From Maridesulfovibrio sp. (GTDB taxonomy: Bacteria; Desulfobacterota; Desulfovibrionia; Desulfovibrionales; Desulfovibrionaceae): a stretch of 64,000 bases of DNA. The translations under genes and the position numbers were made by a program. The notes beneath the pieces were generated by a model that saw only the letters and a program-made list of their open reading frames with translations, was not told the DNA's origin and ran no database searches. The DNA lies in contig NZ_OY780933.1 in NCBI RefSeq assembly GCF_963676065.1, positions 2,202,001-2,266,000 on the forward strand, in the 5' to 3' direction. Of this stretch, positions 18,875 to 26,899 are shown one piece after another (position 1 is the first letter of the stretch; each line of letters starts with the position of its first letter).

Positions 18875-20824
18875 ATGTCTGAATTGCCAAATATGTTGTA
18901 TAAAAATAATCTGTTAAGGATAGCTGCTCAATCTATCGCCTGTTTTTTGGTTTCCTTGTCTCTCCTATTGGGTGGGGCATATCTTCTGTATCATTTAAAG
19001 TCGCATGAAGTTTGCTCGGAGATACAGAATCAGGTGCAGGAACATGTGGATTCAGCCCGGGATATGATTCTTTTTGAATTCGGAGAGCCGGTCGCCGAGC
19101 TTTTATATTTGGCAAGTTTAAGTGAGGCTACTGAAGCTTTTACATCCATTATTTCTCATGACAATCTTGCTGATCTGGTAAGTCTTTCCAGAATTAAGCG
19201 GAAATATGACCAGATCAGGCTCATTGACCGTTATGGTATGGAAGTTGTTAAAATTTATTATAATGACGGAGCCCCTGTCGTTGCCAAGGATAAAGAACTG
19301 TTTTTCAGAGGTACTAAAGAATGTTTCAGCAAAGCAAATGTTCTGAAAAGGGATCAGATTTATGTCTCTCCGCTTGATTTAAATGTAAAGCAGGGCGAAG
19401 TGGAGATCCCGCATAAACCGACTATCAGAATGGCAACACCTCTCTTTGACAGCGAGGGTAAAAGACGCGGGCTGGCGGTTCTGAATTATCTGGGTGAATA
19501 TCTCTTTCCATACCTTGATTCTCCCGATGAAGCATTGGGTGAGGAAATATTTTTAGTTAATAATAAAGGTTATTACCTGTTTAGCCCAAACCCTGAAATT
19601 AACTGGGGGTTCATGCTTGACAACAGAGCCGATAATAAATTTCAAACCAGATTTCCGCAGAGCTGGGATGCGATAAAGAAGAATAAATCCGGTCATGTTA
19701 TAAATGAGCAGGGAGTGTTCGCTTATACCACTATAAACATAAGCGAGGTAGAGCATGATTCTGCCGCTGAAATTATATCCCATGCCGGTGACTGGAAAGT
19801 TATTTCGTTCGTCCCAACCTCATCTTTAGATAAAAGTACTGATCAACTGTTCCGTGATATCTCGCATTTTGTCCGTATATTGATCCTTGTTGCTGCTGTG
19901 ATTTGCCTTATTCTCGGCAGGATACGTTTTTCCAAAGCAAAAACAGAAACTTCCGTTCTGGAGATGACCAAATCATACGAGCGCTTCGTGCCCCGTGAGT
20001 TTTTGACTCTTCTTAAAAAAGAGCGGTATCGCGATATTACACTGGAAAGTCATGTCCGCAGATTCATGGGGATTTTGTTCAGTGATATCCGTTCTTATAC
20101 CCATATCTCCGAATCACGGGAACCTGAGGAAGTGCTGCTTTTTCTGAATCAATATTTTCAATCAGTAAACCCCGCGATTTCATCTAACAGAGGTTTTGTT
20201 GATTCGTTTCACGGTGATGCTCTTCTGGCTTTGTTTCAGGAAAAACCTGATGACGCAGTACAGGCCGCAATTGATATGCGTGTAAATCTGGATGCATTCA
20301 ATACGAAAAGAGAAGAGAATGGTGAAGATCCTATTAAGATCGGTATTGGTGTTCATTTCGGGGAAGTTACACTGGGAACGGTTGGGACTACTTATCGTAT
20401 GCAGGCGACTGTTATTGGTGATGCCGTGAATCTGGCCTCACGCATTGAGTCCGTAACCAAGAATTTTAAGATAGGCATAGTACTTACCGGTGATGCTCTG
20501 GAAATGATGGAATCTCCTGATAAATTTCACATCAGGGAAATTGATACCGTACGGGTTAAGGGGAAAGAGCATCCTGTTGTGCTGTATGAAGTATTTGACA
20601 ATGATCCAGCTGAAATAAGAGACGCTAAATCGGAAATGATACCGCTTATGACTCAGGGGTTGCAGTTTTATAAGAAAGGTGAATTTCAAAAAGCATTGGA
20701 TATCTTTAAGATTTGTGCTGATTCTTGCGCAGAAGACAGTATCCCACCGATTTATATTAAAAGATGCAGTACGTTTCTCCGTGTACCTCCCGGTTCCGGG
20801 TGGACTGGAGTAAGTTCTGTGTAA
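18875..20824 (+). CDS. Membrane class III nucleotide cyclase with Cache-type sensor, variant active site
   Basis: 649 aa. An N-terminal membrane segment (IACFLVSLSLLLGGAYLLYH) and a periplasmic region of about 280 aa (LIDRYGMEVVKIYY, ATPLFDSEGKRRGLAVLNYL) are followed by a second membrane segment (HFVRILILVAAVICLILG) and a class III cyclase domain. Metal Asp residues are in LFSDIRSYTHIS and HGDALLALF; Asn/Arg are in VNLASRIE. The usual substrate-specifying Lys (DKYIGD type) is Ser here (DSFHGD). A C-terminal helical segment with a PPGSGWTGV end is typical of this cyclase subgroup. The bacteriohemerythrin gene follows after 22 bp. Confidence 0.85.
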   Translation: MSELPNMLYKNNLLRIAAQSIACFLVSLSLLLGGAYLLYHLKSHEVCSEIQNQVQEHVDSARDMILFEFGEPVAELLYLASLSEATEAFTSIISHDNLADLVSLSRIKRKYDQIRLIDRYGMEVVKIYYNDGAPVVAKDKELFFRGTKECFSKANVLKRDQIYVSPLDLNVKQGEVEIPHKPTIRMATPLFDSEGKRRGLAVLNYLGEYLFPYLDSPDEALGEEIFLVNNKGYYLFSPNPEINWGFMLDNRADNKFQTRFPQSWDAIKKNKSGHVINEQGVFAYTTINISEVEHDSAAEIISHAGDWKVISFVPTSSLDKSTDQLFRDISHFVRILILVAAVICLILGRIRFSKAKTETSVLEMTKSYERFVPREFLTLLKKERYRDITLESHVRRFMGILFSDIRSYTHISESREPEEVLLFLNQYFQSVNPAISSNRGFVDSFHGDALLALFQEKPDDAVQAAIDMRVNLDAFNTKREENGEDPIKIGIGVHFGEVTLGTVGTTYRMQATVIGDAVNLASRIESVTKNFKIGIVLTGDALEMMESPDKFHIREIDTVRVKGKEHPVVLYEVFDNDPAEIRDAKSEMIPLMTQGLQFYKKGEFQKALDIFKICADSCAEDSIPPIYIKRCSTFLRVPPGSGWTGVSSV

Positions 20825-20846
20825 CCGCCTTCAAAGGAGATGGAAG

Positions 20847-21254
20847 ATGGCTTTTATTGATTGGGAAGATAAGTATAGAATCAACGTGGCTGAGGTGGAT
20901 AGGCAGCATAAAGGCCTTTTCGACATTCTTAACCGCCTTCACCAGTCTGTTATTAGCGGTGAAGATAAGTCCATGCAATCCGTTATCCTAGATGATTTGA
21001 TTGACTACACCGTTGAACATTTTGCCACTGAAGAAAAAATGTTTAAGGAAACAGGTTATCCCGGATACGAAAACCATAAAGAAGTTCATGATGATCTAAC
21101 GCGTCAGGCCGTTAATATTCAAAATGAATTCAGAAATGATAATGCGACGATATCATTCGATCTGTTGGATTTTCTGAATGAATGGCTGACTACGCACACT
21201 TTGGGTCTGGATCAGGAGGCCGGGGATTTCTTAAACAGTAAAGGAATATTTTGA
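20847..21254 (+). CDS. Bacteriohemerythrin
   Basis: A 135-aa four-helix protein with all seven di-iron ligands visible: His21 (DRQHKGLFD), His58 and Glu62 (EHFATEEKMF), His77 and His81 (NHKEVHDD), His117 and Asp122 (TTHTLGLDQ). Such proteins bind oxygen reversibly and serve oxygen handling or sensing in anaerobes. A GGAGATGGAAG site precedes the ATG. It is only 22 bp after the cyclase gene, so they are probably co-transcribed. A terminator follows. Confidence 0.95.
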   Translation: MAFIDWEDKYRINVAEVDRQHKGLFDILNRLHQSVISGEDKSMQSVILDDLIDYTVEHFATEEKMFKETGYPGYENHKEVHDDLTRQAVNIQNEFRNDNATISFDLLDFLNEWLTTHTLGLDQEAGDFLNSKGIF

Positions 21255-21280
21255 TTCAAGCTTTTTTCATAAATACAAGA

Positions 21281-21328
21281 AAAGGGGCTGCGGCTATCAA
21301 TGAAAAATTGACCGTCAGCCCTTTTTTT
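21281..21328 (+). terminator. Terminator after bacteriohemerythrin
   Basis: GGGCTG (21285-21290) plus CGG pair with CCG plus CAGCCC (21312-21321, one bulged T), followed by seven T. Confidence 0.75.
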
Positions 21329-21338
21329 ATGGACTTGA

Positions 21339-21597
21339 GCGGGAGGAAAACCGGAGCATAGCGAATTCCTCATTATCTTAGGTCCTAAAAATATCGCCTT
21401 CCTTAATACTGTAAGCGAGAGCAACCCTGCTGCAACTGTTGGCACTTTCGATTTGGATAATGTAGGTGCTTTGACGGACATACAGTCATATATATTTGAG
21501 TTACATTTTATGATGACCAAGAGGACCTCTCCTCTGGTTTTGCTGTGTTGGATACTGCTGTTGCTGAAAACAATAGAAATAAGGAACCGGCTGTATA
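21339..21597 (+). other. Unassigned region with an open but start-less frame
   Basis: Within the 343-bp gap before the TPR gene, one plus-strand frame stays open from 21339 to 21689 (about 116 codons), running into the TPR gene in another frame. Its translation (for example IAFLNTVSESNPAATVGTFD) has a protein-like composition, but there is no convincing start or ribosome site and I recognise no family. It may be a remnant of a deleted gene or chance. Confidence 0.25.
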
Positions 21598-22896
21598 ATG
21601 AGAATTCGTTATCTTACGCTTTTGTTGGTATTAATGGTGGGGCTGTGCTTTGGGGACTTGGCTTACGCCCAGATAAAAACCATCACTAAAACAATTCGCC
21701 AGCCGTTTGGAGGGGTGCAATCGCCCGAGGACGCCCGGATTACGGCCCTGACGCGTGCCAAGCGCAGTGCTTTGGAACAAGCTGGCACATATATCGAAAG
21801 TCTGACCGAGGTTCGCGATGGCATGCTGGAATCTGACGACATTATGGCCATTGCCGCCGGAGTGCTCAGCACGGAAATATTGAAAGAAAAAAAGTATGTT
21901 GAGGGCGATTCCTTCGGCATTGAAGTTACGGCCCTGGTTCGTGTGGATCAATCCGTGTTGGAGCAACGGGTTAAGGCGTTTCTTGAAGACCGGCGCGCTC
22001 TTGAAAATTATAGGGAGTTGGAAAAGCGTCAGGTAGAGCTTTTGAAACGGATTAAGAGGTTGGAAGCGGACAATGAGAATTTAAAGAATGGTAGTAACGA
22101 GCAACGGCAAGGACTTAAAGAGGAATATACGCAGGTCACTGAGGGATTGGTTGCGTCCGACTGGCTCAGTAAAGGATGGAGTGCAAGAGATTCAAACCAA
22201 GAACTTGAATATTATAATAAGGCCATTGCCACGGACCCTGAGTATGCACTGGCATACTATAGTAGAGCCTTTTACTACCAGATTAATGATCAATTTCATA
22301 AATCGTTGCGCGATATCAACAGAGTAATTGAACTTGAACCAGAAAATGCTGAAGCGTACCGTTTTCGAGGTGATGTATATAAATTAATGGACCAGCCCCA
22401 AAATGCGATACGTGATTACGATAAATCTATTGAATTGAATCCCGACTACTACAGAGCATATTCAGATCGTGGAACAGTTTATCTCAATAACGGTCAATTC
22501 GAAATTGCAATACAGGATTACACAAAGGCAATTGCTTTGGATCCTGAGTACGAATCAGCATACTATTATCGCGGAGAATCCTACTCTGCAATGGGCCGGA
22601 ACCGTAAGGCATTAGCAGATTACAATAAGGCCATTGCTCTGGATTCAGAAGATGGATTTGCTTACTATGGCCGTGGAAATGTATATTTTGAGATGGATGA
22701 GCACAGAAAAGCAGTAGAAGACTACAACAAGGTCATTGCTTTTGGTCTCGCAGATGGTTGGGTATATAATAACCGCGGGATTTCGTATTTCAGTCTGGGA
22801 GATTATGATAACGCTTGCCGAGATGCCGAAAAGGGCGCGGAATTAGGAGTGGGTACGGCATTAAAATTATTGCGTGAAGAAGGGGAGTGCCGCTAA
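21598..22896 (+). CDS. Secreted TPR-repeat protein
   Basis: 432 aa. Signal peptide MRIRYLTLLLVLMVGLCFGD ends near AYA. Residues about 26-115 resemble the FlgT N-terminal/LPP20 type domain (PEDARITALTRAKRSALEQA, IEVTALVRVDQS). A coiled coil follows (EDRRALENYRELEKRQVELL onward). Residues about 185-430 hold six or seven TPR units with the repeating AYYYRGESYSAMGRNRKALA pattern. Periplasmic or surface scaffolding is likely; no partner is evident. It ends in a hairpin shared with the convergent DUF1566 gene. Confidence 0.8.
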   Translation: MRIRYLTLLLVLMVGLCFGDLAYAQIKTITKTIRQPFGGVQSPEDARITALTRAKRSALEQAGTYIESLTEVRDGMLESDDIMAIAAGVLSTEILKEKKYVEGDSFGIEVTALVRVDQSVLEQRVKAFLEDRRALENYRELEKRQVELLKRIKRLEADNENLKNGSNEQRQGLKEEYTQVTEGLVASDWLSKGWSARDSNQELEYYNKAIATDPEYALAYYSRAFYYQINDQFHKSLRDINRVIELEPENAEAYRFRGDVYKLMDQPQNAIRDYDKSIELNPDYYRAYSDRGTVYLNNGQFEIAIQDYTKAIALDPEYESAYYYRGESYSAMGRNRKALADYNKAIALDSEDGFAYYGRGNVYFEMDEHRKAVEDYNKVIAFGLADGWVYNNRGISYFSLGDYDNACRDAEKGAELGVGTALKLLREEGECR

Positions 22897-22933
22897 CGAG
22901 AGGAATTAATTCCGAAGTGTAATGAGGAATACC

Positions 22934-22965
22934 CTCGGCTGATCAAGGATCACCGAGAGTCTTTT
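22934..22965 (+). terminator. Terminator after the TPR gene
   Basis: CTCGGCTGATC (from 22934) pairs with GATCACCGAG (to about 22957, one bulge) and is followed by AGTCTTTT. It overlaps the stop of the convergent gene. Confidence 0.55.
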
Positions 22966-23840
22966 ACCGCCCATACATGGAAGTCTTCATTTGCCTTGTA
23001 ACCAACACCAACAGCTCCTTTTTTCCAGTACAGGCAAAATACCCAGTCAGGGTCAAATCCACTTGTGGTTGAGGACCAGCAGGCTTCCGGGACCTCGATA
23101 AATGGATGGTCTGCCGGAAGAGCCGGGGAAAATTGTGAACAGTCGGTTAATGATTCCAGCTCTTGAATTGTAGGCATGCGCCATCTCTCTCCGCTCTGAC
23201 GAGCCATGTCCTTGACTGCTTTCATGGCCGAAGCCCAGCTGACTTGCTTCCCTGTGAGGCTGGCCTGTCTTGACCAGCAGAGTCCTGTCATCAGATCTTC
23301 TACATCATTATCACATTTACGAAAGCGTGATCCGTCCCAGCTGATTCCAGCTTTTACTTCGCCGTCTTGACCTGAGTCCGTGCAGTTAATTGTTTTGCCC
23401 TGCTCATCGAAACATGCTGTCTGTCCTGTTTGTAAAAGTTTTTCAGATGAACCGCGTACAGGCCATACAAGGGAATCTTCGACCTTTTTACCAAAGAACA
23501 TCCGGCCACCGGTAAACTGAACTCTCCAAGCATAATCCGTAGCGCCCGCATATGTTGTTGATGTCCAGTACCATCCTTTCCAGACATCCTGAAACGGATG
23601 TCCCTTAAGCATAGCCGGTTGTTTCTCGCTATAGTCGATAAGTGAATTAAGCTCGCGCCTGTTGGGTAAACGCCAATCATTCTTCCCAAATTTATTCTGC
23701 TTATTCATTTCGCTCACAAACTGCAGTGCTTCCAACCACGGAAGACCGGTAAATGTAACAGCCGCATTCAGTGTCCATGTCAGTCCTGTAGCGGTATCCA
23801 AGACCGTGTTTTCATGAGTGATGAAGCGATTCTCAGACAT
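22950..23840 (-). CDS. DUF1566 (Lcl-type) protein with two repeats
   Basis: 296 aa with two copies of the Lcl C-terminal/DUF1566 domain. The first has DTATGLTWTL, WRLPNRRELNSLIDYS and WYWTSTTYAG. The second has DLMTGLCWSRQAS, RWRMPTIQELESLTDCS and CWSSTTSGFD. These domains are common in surface or cell-envelope proteins of Gram-negative bacteria, but no signal peptide is visible here, so the location is unclear. GGAGAATTATAC precedes the ATG. Confidence 0.82.
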   Translation of the reverse strand: MSENRFITHENTVLDTATGLTWTLNAAVTFTGLPWLEALQFVSEMNKQNKFGKNDWRLPNRRELNSLIDYSEKQPAMLKGHPFQDVWKGWYWTSTTYAGATDYAWRVQFTGGRMFFGKKVEDSLVWPVRGSSEKLLQTGQTACFDEQGKTINCTDSGQDGEVKAGISWDGSRFRKCDNDVEDLMTGLCWSRQASLTGKQVSWASAMKAVKDMARQSGERWRMPTIQELESLTDCSQFSPALPADHPFIEVPEACWSSTTSGFDPDWVFCLYWKKGAVGVGYKANEDFHVWAVKDSR

Positions 23841-24230
23841 GTATAATTCTCCGGTGACTAATGAGCGGTCGATCTGATCTACGGTTATGATTTCTGCTAC
23901 CTAAGGGTTTCCTTCATTGAAATAGATGTCAAGGTGGCGTGGCTGTTTTTCCCGGTTAGTGCCGTTCGTAAGTATAATTTGGGGAGCAGCTACTGCCTCC
24001 AGATAGGCCTGTATTAGCAAAGTTAATTGACCACAAATCATAAAATATTGGGTGCACGTGAAGATTGTCTTGGAGGTGCAAGGTACCGATACAAATAGCA
24101 AAAAACTATTTATCTATATATAAGGCATTGTTTAAAAAAAGAATGTTGCGTTGGCTTGGTTATAGTATTATAGGTGTTAGCTGCCTTAGGTATGTGTAGA
24201 AATGATTTTAAATTTATTTTAAATGGTTAA
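23841..24230. other. Intergenic region at the left edge of the AT-rich island
   Basis: 390 bp. The part up to about 24060 keeps the composition of the flanking chromosome; from about 24085 it becomes AT-rich. A minus-strand frame, 24101-23901 (TTG start), encodes 66 aa ending AAPQIILTNGTNREKQPRH and a short tail. It could be the truncated end of an older gene, but I recognise no family. A -10-like TATAGT/TATTAT lies at 24161-24171 with no good -35. Any promoter for the pentapeptide gene must lie here. Confidence 0.4.
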
Positions 24231-24259
24231 ATAACTAGAAATTATGCGTGATTAGGAAT
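24231..24259 (+). repeat. Left 29-bp inverted repeat (putative recombination site)
   Basis: Identical base for base to the reverse complement of 26858-26886. It contains AACTAG, ATTATGCGTG and ATTAGGAAT. The site has an imperfect dyad (CTA at positions 5-7, TAG at 23-25) centred on base 15, as expected for a tyrosine-recombinase core. AGGA at 24254-24257 is the ribosome binding site of the pentapeptide gene. Confidence 0.9.
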
Positions 24260-24265
24260 AACAGT

Positions 24266-25735
24266 ATGCTCGTCCCATCATTATCAGAGTCTTGTGTTAC
24301 CTTAGACGAATTCAAACCCAAAAGTGATTTAACATACAAAAAGATGACTGGCTTAAAGTTGCACAATATAAATGTAACTCAATCTTTACTTGCTGGTTCT
24401 CTGTTTAGAGAGACTGTCGTGTCTAGTAGCACATTTCATAGATGCGATTTTGAGGGTACAAGAATTGAAAATTGCAAATTTAAATCAACAAGTTTTGAGC
24501 TTGCTGATATAAGGTCATGCGATTTTTCTAATACAGTATTTAAAGAGTGCATATTTGATTCTGCTTTTATAAAAAATTGTAACTTTACAGAGTGTATTTT
24601 TGAGACTTGTTCCTTTAAAAAGAGTGCCTTTACAGAGTCTTCTGCCAAATTGTGCAAATTTAACAAAATGGACCTCACAGGTTCCACAACAATGTTGAAT
24701 GAATATGTAAACTGCGAATTTATAACAACCTCGCTTGGAAACTGCACTTTTTTGCTGCACATATGTTTAAATTGTAGTTTTTTAAATGTTAGTTTTAATC
24801 TTGACAGTATTGGCCTTATCTATGGGATAAACGAACAAAATATAATCGATAATGATTTCGTTTTTCTTGGCAATGAAGAAGGTGTGAACGATAAGCATGA
24901 ATTGGCATCGTCAATAATAAATGAATACGAAAGACGTAGATGGGTTTTACAAGCAGGCATAGCTAGGCTTAATTTTGGAATTATGTCCCCAATGGAGTTT
25001 ACTGAATATCTTTGTTTGTATATTGAGCTTAGTATTAAGAATAATATTATTGTCAAAAAAGAAGATATGTTGTTTATTGGCAACATATTTAATCTTCTTT
25101 TAAGACTTGAATCTCTTCCGTACTTGGGCGTGCAGTCTTTGCTAAAATTTTCGCATCGATATTTTTCGTCAAGCGATAGTATTGGGTCTCAAAATATGGA
25201 GGCTCTACAAACTTTAGCAAATAATTTAATGCTAAATATTGTGTCTATGCAAGACAATCTAGCTAATAATTTGTCTAGTGTTGGGAATGTCGAACTAGAG
25301 TGTGAAGCTGAATTTATAATGTCATTTCAGAGAGAACTAGAGTTTGACTTATGTAATTTACTTGACAATGTGGCATATATAGTCAGTGGATTTAAAACTA
25401 AATCAAGGATAGTTAATACAAAAGAAGGTTCTTTTATATATTACATATATACAACAGTAGCAGCAGTTTTTGGTTTTCAACTAATTCTTTGGATGCTCAA
25501 CGGTTGTTTAATTCAACTCACTGAAGTTTATGCCCGAGTTAAGGCGTTAAATGATGGCCCCCCTAAAGAATATCAAGAAATTGCGCAAAGCTCTAAGCAT
25601 CCTATCCCTCCAGAAATTCAACAGGCTTTGGAAATTTTTTTAAAACATGCCCTTGATTCTGACTTCTCGTCTGATTCACTCCACAAAGGACTTGATATTT
25701 CTAATTTTATTTCTGTCGATGTAAAAAAATCATAA
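24266..25735 (+). CDS. Pentapeptide-repeat protein of the invertible segment
   Basis: 489 aa from ATG 24266, placed 8 nt after AGGA in the repeat; GTG 24248 in the repeat is an in-frame alternative. Residues about 45-165 are pentapeptide repeats with F or L centres (FHRCDFEGTRIENCKFKSTS, FSNTVFKECIFD) that should form a quadrilateral beta-helix. The rest is helical with one hydrophobic segment (YYIYTTVAAVFGFQLILWML) near residue 395. It may be membrane-anchored; there is no signal peptide. Function unknown. Strongly AT-rich. It converges on the aminotransferase-like gene, sharing TCATAA. Confidence 0.8.
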   Translation: MLVPSLSESCVTLDEFKPKSDLTYKKMTGLKLHNINVTQSLLAGSLFRETVVSSSTFHRCDFEGTRIENCKFKSTSFELADIRSCDFSNTVFKECIFDSAFIKNCNFTECIFETCSFKKSAFTESSAKLCKFNKMDLTGSTTMLNEYVNCEFITTSLGNCTFLLHICLNCSFLNVSFNLDSIGLIYGINEQNIIDNDFVFLGNEEGVNDKHELASSIINEYERRRWVLQAGIARLNFGIMSPMEFTEYLCLYIELSIKNNIIVKKEDMLFIGNIFNLLLRLESLPYLGVQSLLKFSHRYFSSSDSIGSQNMEALQTLANNLMLNIVSMQDNLANNLSSVGNVELECEAEFIMSFQRELEFDLCNLLDNVAYIVSGFKTKSRIVNTKEGSFIYYIYTTVAAVFGFQLILWMLNGCLIQLTEVYARVKALNDGPPKEYQEIAQSSKHPIPPEIQQALEIFLKHALDSDFSSDSLHKGLDISNFISVDVKKS

Positions 25736-26851
25736 AAGAGCCAATGTTTTTAGCAAACGCACCAGAGCTCCACGAAATTGAGGTGAATCAGCGGCAAGAT
25801 TAATTCTGAATCCGAGCCCCCATTCTTTTGAGCAATGATTTCGAGAACCAGGTATAAAACTTGCGCCACTATCCATGATACATTTTTTTAAACCTTCTCC
25901 ATCCAGAATACTTTCATTTTTATCTGTAACGAAAACCATTCTAAGATAGCCGTGCGAATTATAGTCGTATCTAATATTAGGAATTTTATGAAAATGATCA
26001 GTAAGGTCGTTCCATGTTTTTTTCAAATTATCTCTGAATGTATTGTCATATATTTCAAAATCATCAGACAAATAGTGACATAGTGCTGTAACATTAGAGG
26101 AGCTTAAGCATCCGTATACTGCATCAGACCAATGGTCATAATATTTTTGGTCTGCTTTATTACTAACTATGCACGAGAATTTAATGCCATTCATGCATAC
26201 CGTTTTATGTGGACAGTAGATGCCTGTAAAGTTGGTGTACCTGCCTAAGTGACGGGAAAGCTCTTTCCCTGACTCTGCCAGACATTCGTCTGCAACAATT
26301 TTTACTCCACTCTCAAGTAAAGTTCTAAATTTTTCAATTTCGCAAGTGGAATAATATACCCCAGAACAATATATTGGATTTGTAATCCATAGCACTGTAT
26401 CACAGGGTAGTGCAAAATCATCAAATAAATATCCATCACTTGTTCTGTTGACATAAATTCTGTCGAATTCAATTCCTAGGCTTTTGGCAATATGTGGAAC
26501 AGTAAAGTAATGGGGAGATAACGCTAAAACCCTTTTGTATCCTTCATCTCGAATTTTTTTTAATGCACAAACCAATGAGACTGAGCCACTTGGGGTGACA
26601 AGGCTGCTTTTATCGTTTTGTGCAAAGCCAAGTTTATCAATTAATTGTTCATGACAGTCTAGAGTATACGAAAAAGAGTAATCAACGACGTTGTCTATGA
26701 ACGGAATATTGAGAGCAAATGATGTTCTTGCTTTAAAGTCAGAAGAGGGGTTCCACCATGACACATTTGTCGGCTTAATTCTATATTTTTTGCAATATTC
26801 ATCTTCTATCTTTTCTATATCTTCTAAGGCTGAAAGTTCGTTTATTAGCAT
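25730..26851 (-). CDS. PLP-dependent aminotransferase-like protein of the invertible segment
   Basis: 373 aa, fold type I, class I/II-like. Visible elements in order: TPSGS phosphate-cup loop (about 86-90), ITNPIYCSGVYY with the NP motif (about 156), Asp188 in VADECL for the pyridine nitrogen, likely Schiff-base Lys216 in CPHKTVCMNG, and a C-terminal Arg in LGFRINLA for a substrate carboxylate. The substrate is unknown. ATG 26851 lies 8 nt after AGGA in the right repeat; GTG 26869 is an alternative. It follows the recombinase gene on the same strand, so read-through from that gene can express it. AT-rich. Confidence 0.78.
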   Translation of the reverse strand: MLINELSALEDIEKIEDEYCKKYRIKPTNVSWWNPSSDFKARTSFALNIPFIDNVVDYSFSYTLDCHEQLIDKLGFAQNDKSSLVTPSGSVSLVCALKKIRDEGYKRVLALSPHYFTVPHIAKSLGIEFDRIYVNRTSDGYLFDDFALPCDTVLWITNPIYCSGVYYSTCEIEKFRTLLESGVKIVADECLAESGKELSRHLGRYTNFTGIYCPHKTVCMNGIKFSCIVSNKADQKYYDHWSDAVYGCLSSSNVTALCHYLSDDFEIYDNTFRDNLKKTWNDLTDHFHKIPNIRYDYNSHGYLRMVFVTDKNESILDGEGLKKCIMDSGASFIPGSRNHCSKEWGLGFRINLAADSPQFRGALVRLLKTLALL

Positions 26852-26857
26852 CCGCCA

Positions 26858-26886
26858 ATTCCTAATCACGCATAATTTCTAGTTAT
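26858..26886 (-). repeat. Right 29-bp inverted repeat (putative recombination site)
   Basis: Reverse complement of 24231-24259 with no mismatch. The bases just outside both ends differ between copies, so the repeat is exactly 29 bp. On the minus strand its AGGA (complement of 26860-26863) is the ribosome binding site of the aminotransferase-like gene, again 8 nt before the ATG. Confidence 0.9.
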
Positions 26887-26899
26887 CAATACTTCTCTC

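Larger units (their letters stand above)
24231..26886. mobile_element. Putative invertible DNA segment bounded by 29-bp inverted repeats
   Basis: A 2656-bp segment bounded by perfect 29-bp inverted repeats and holding two convergent genes whose stop codons overlap by 6 bp. A tyrosine recombinase gene ends 13 bp outside the right repeat. Repeats in opposite orientation plus an adjacent site-specific recombinase imply inversion rather than excision. Both genes take their Shine-Dalgarno sequence from the repeats. Composition is about 30-33% GC in lines counted by hand, clearly below the flanks. Inversion itself is inferred, not observed. Confidence 0.75.

Noticed and set aside
21212..21520. Minus-strand open frame opposite the hemerythrin terminator
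   Set aside because: Overlaps a clear terminator and the hemerythrin gene end; no ribosome site or homology features.
24231..26886. Interpretation as an insertion sequence or transposon with terminal inverted repeats
   Set aside because: No transposase lies inside, no target duplication flanks the repeats, and the recombinase is outside and of tyrosine type. Inversion fits better.
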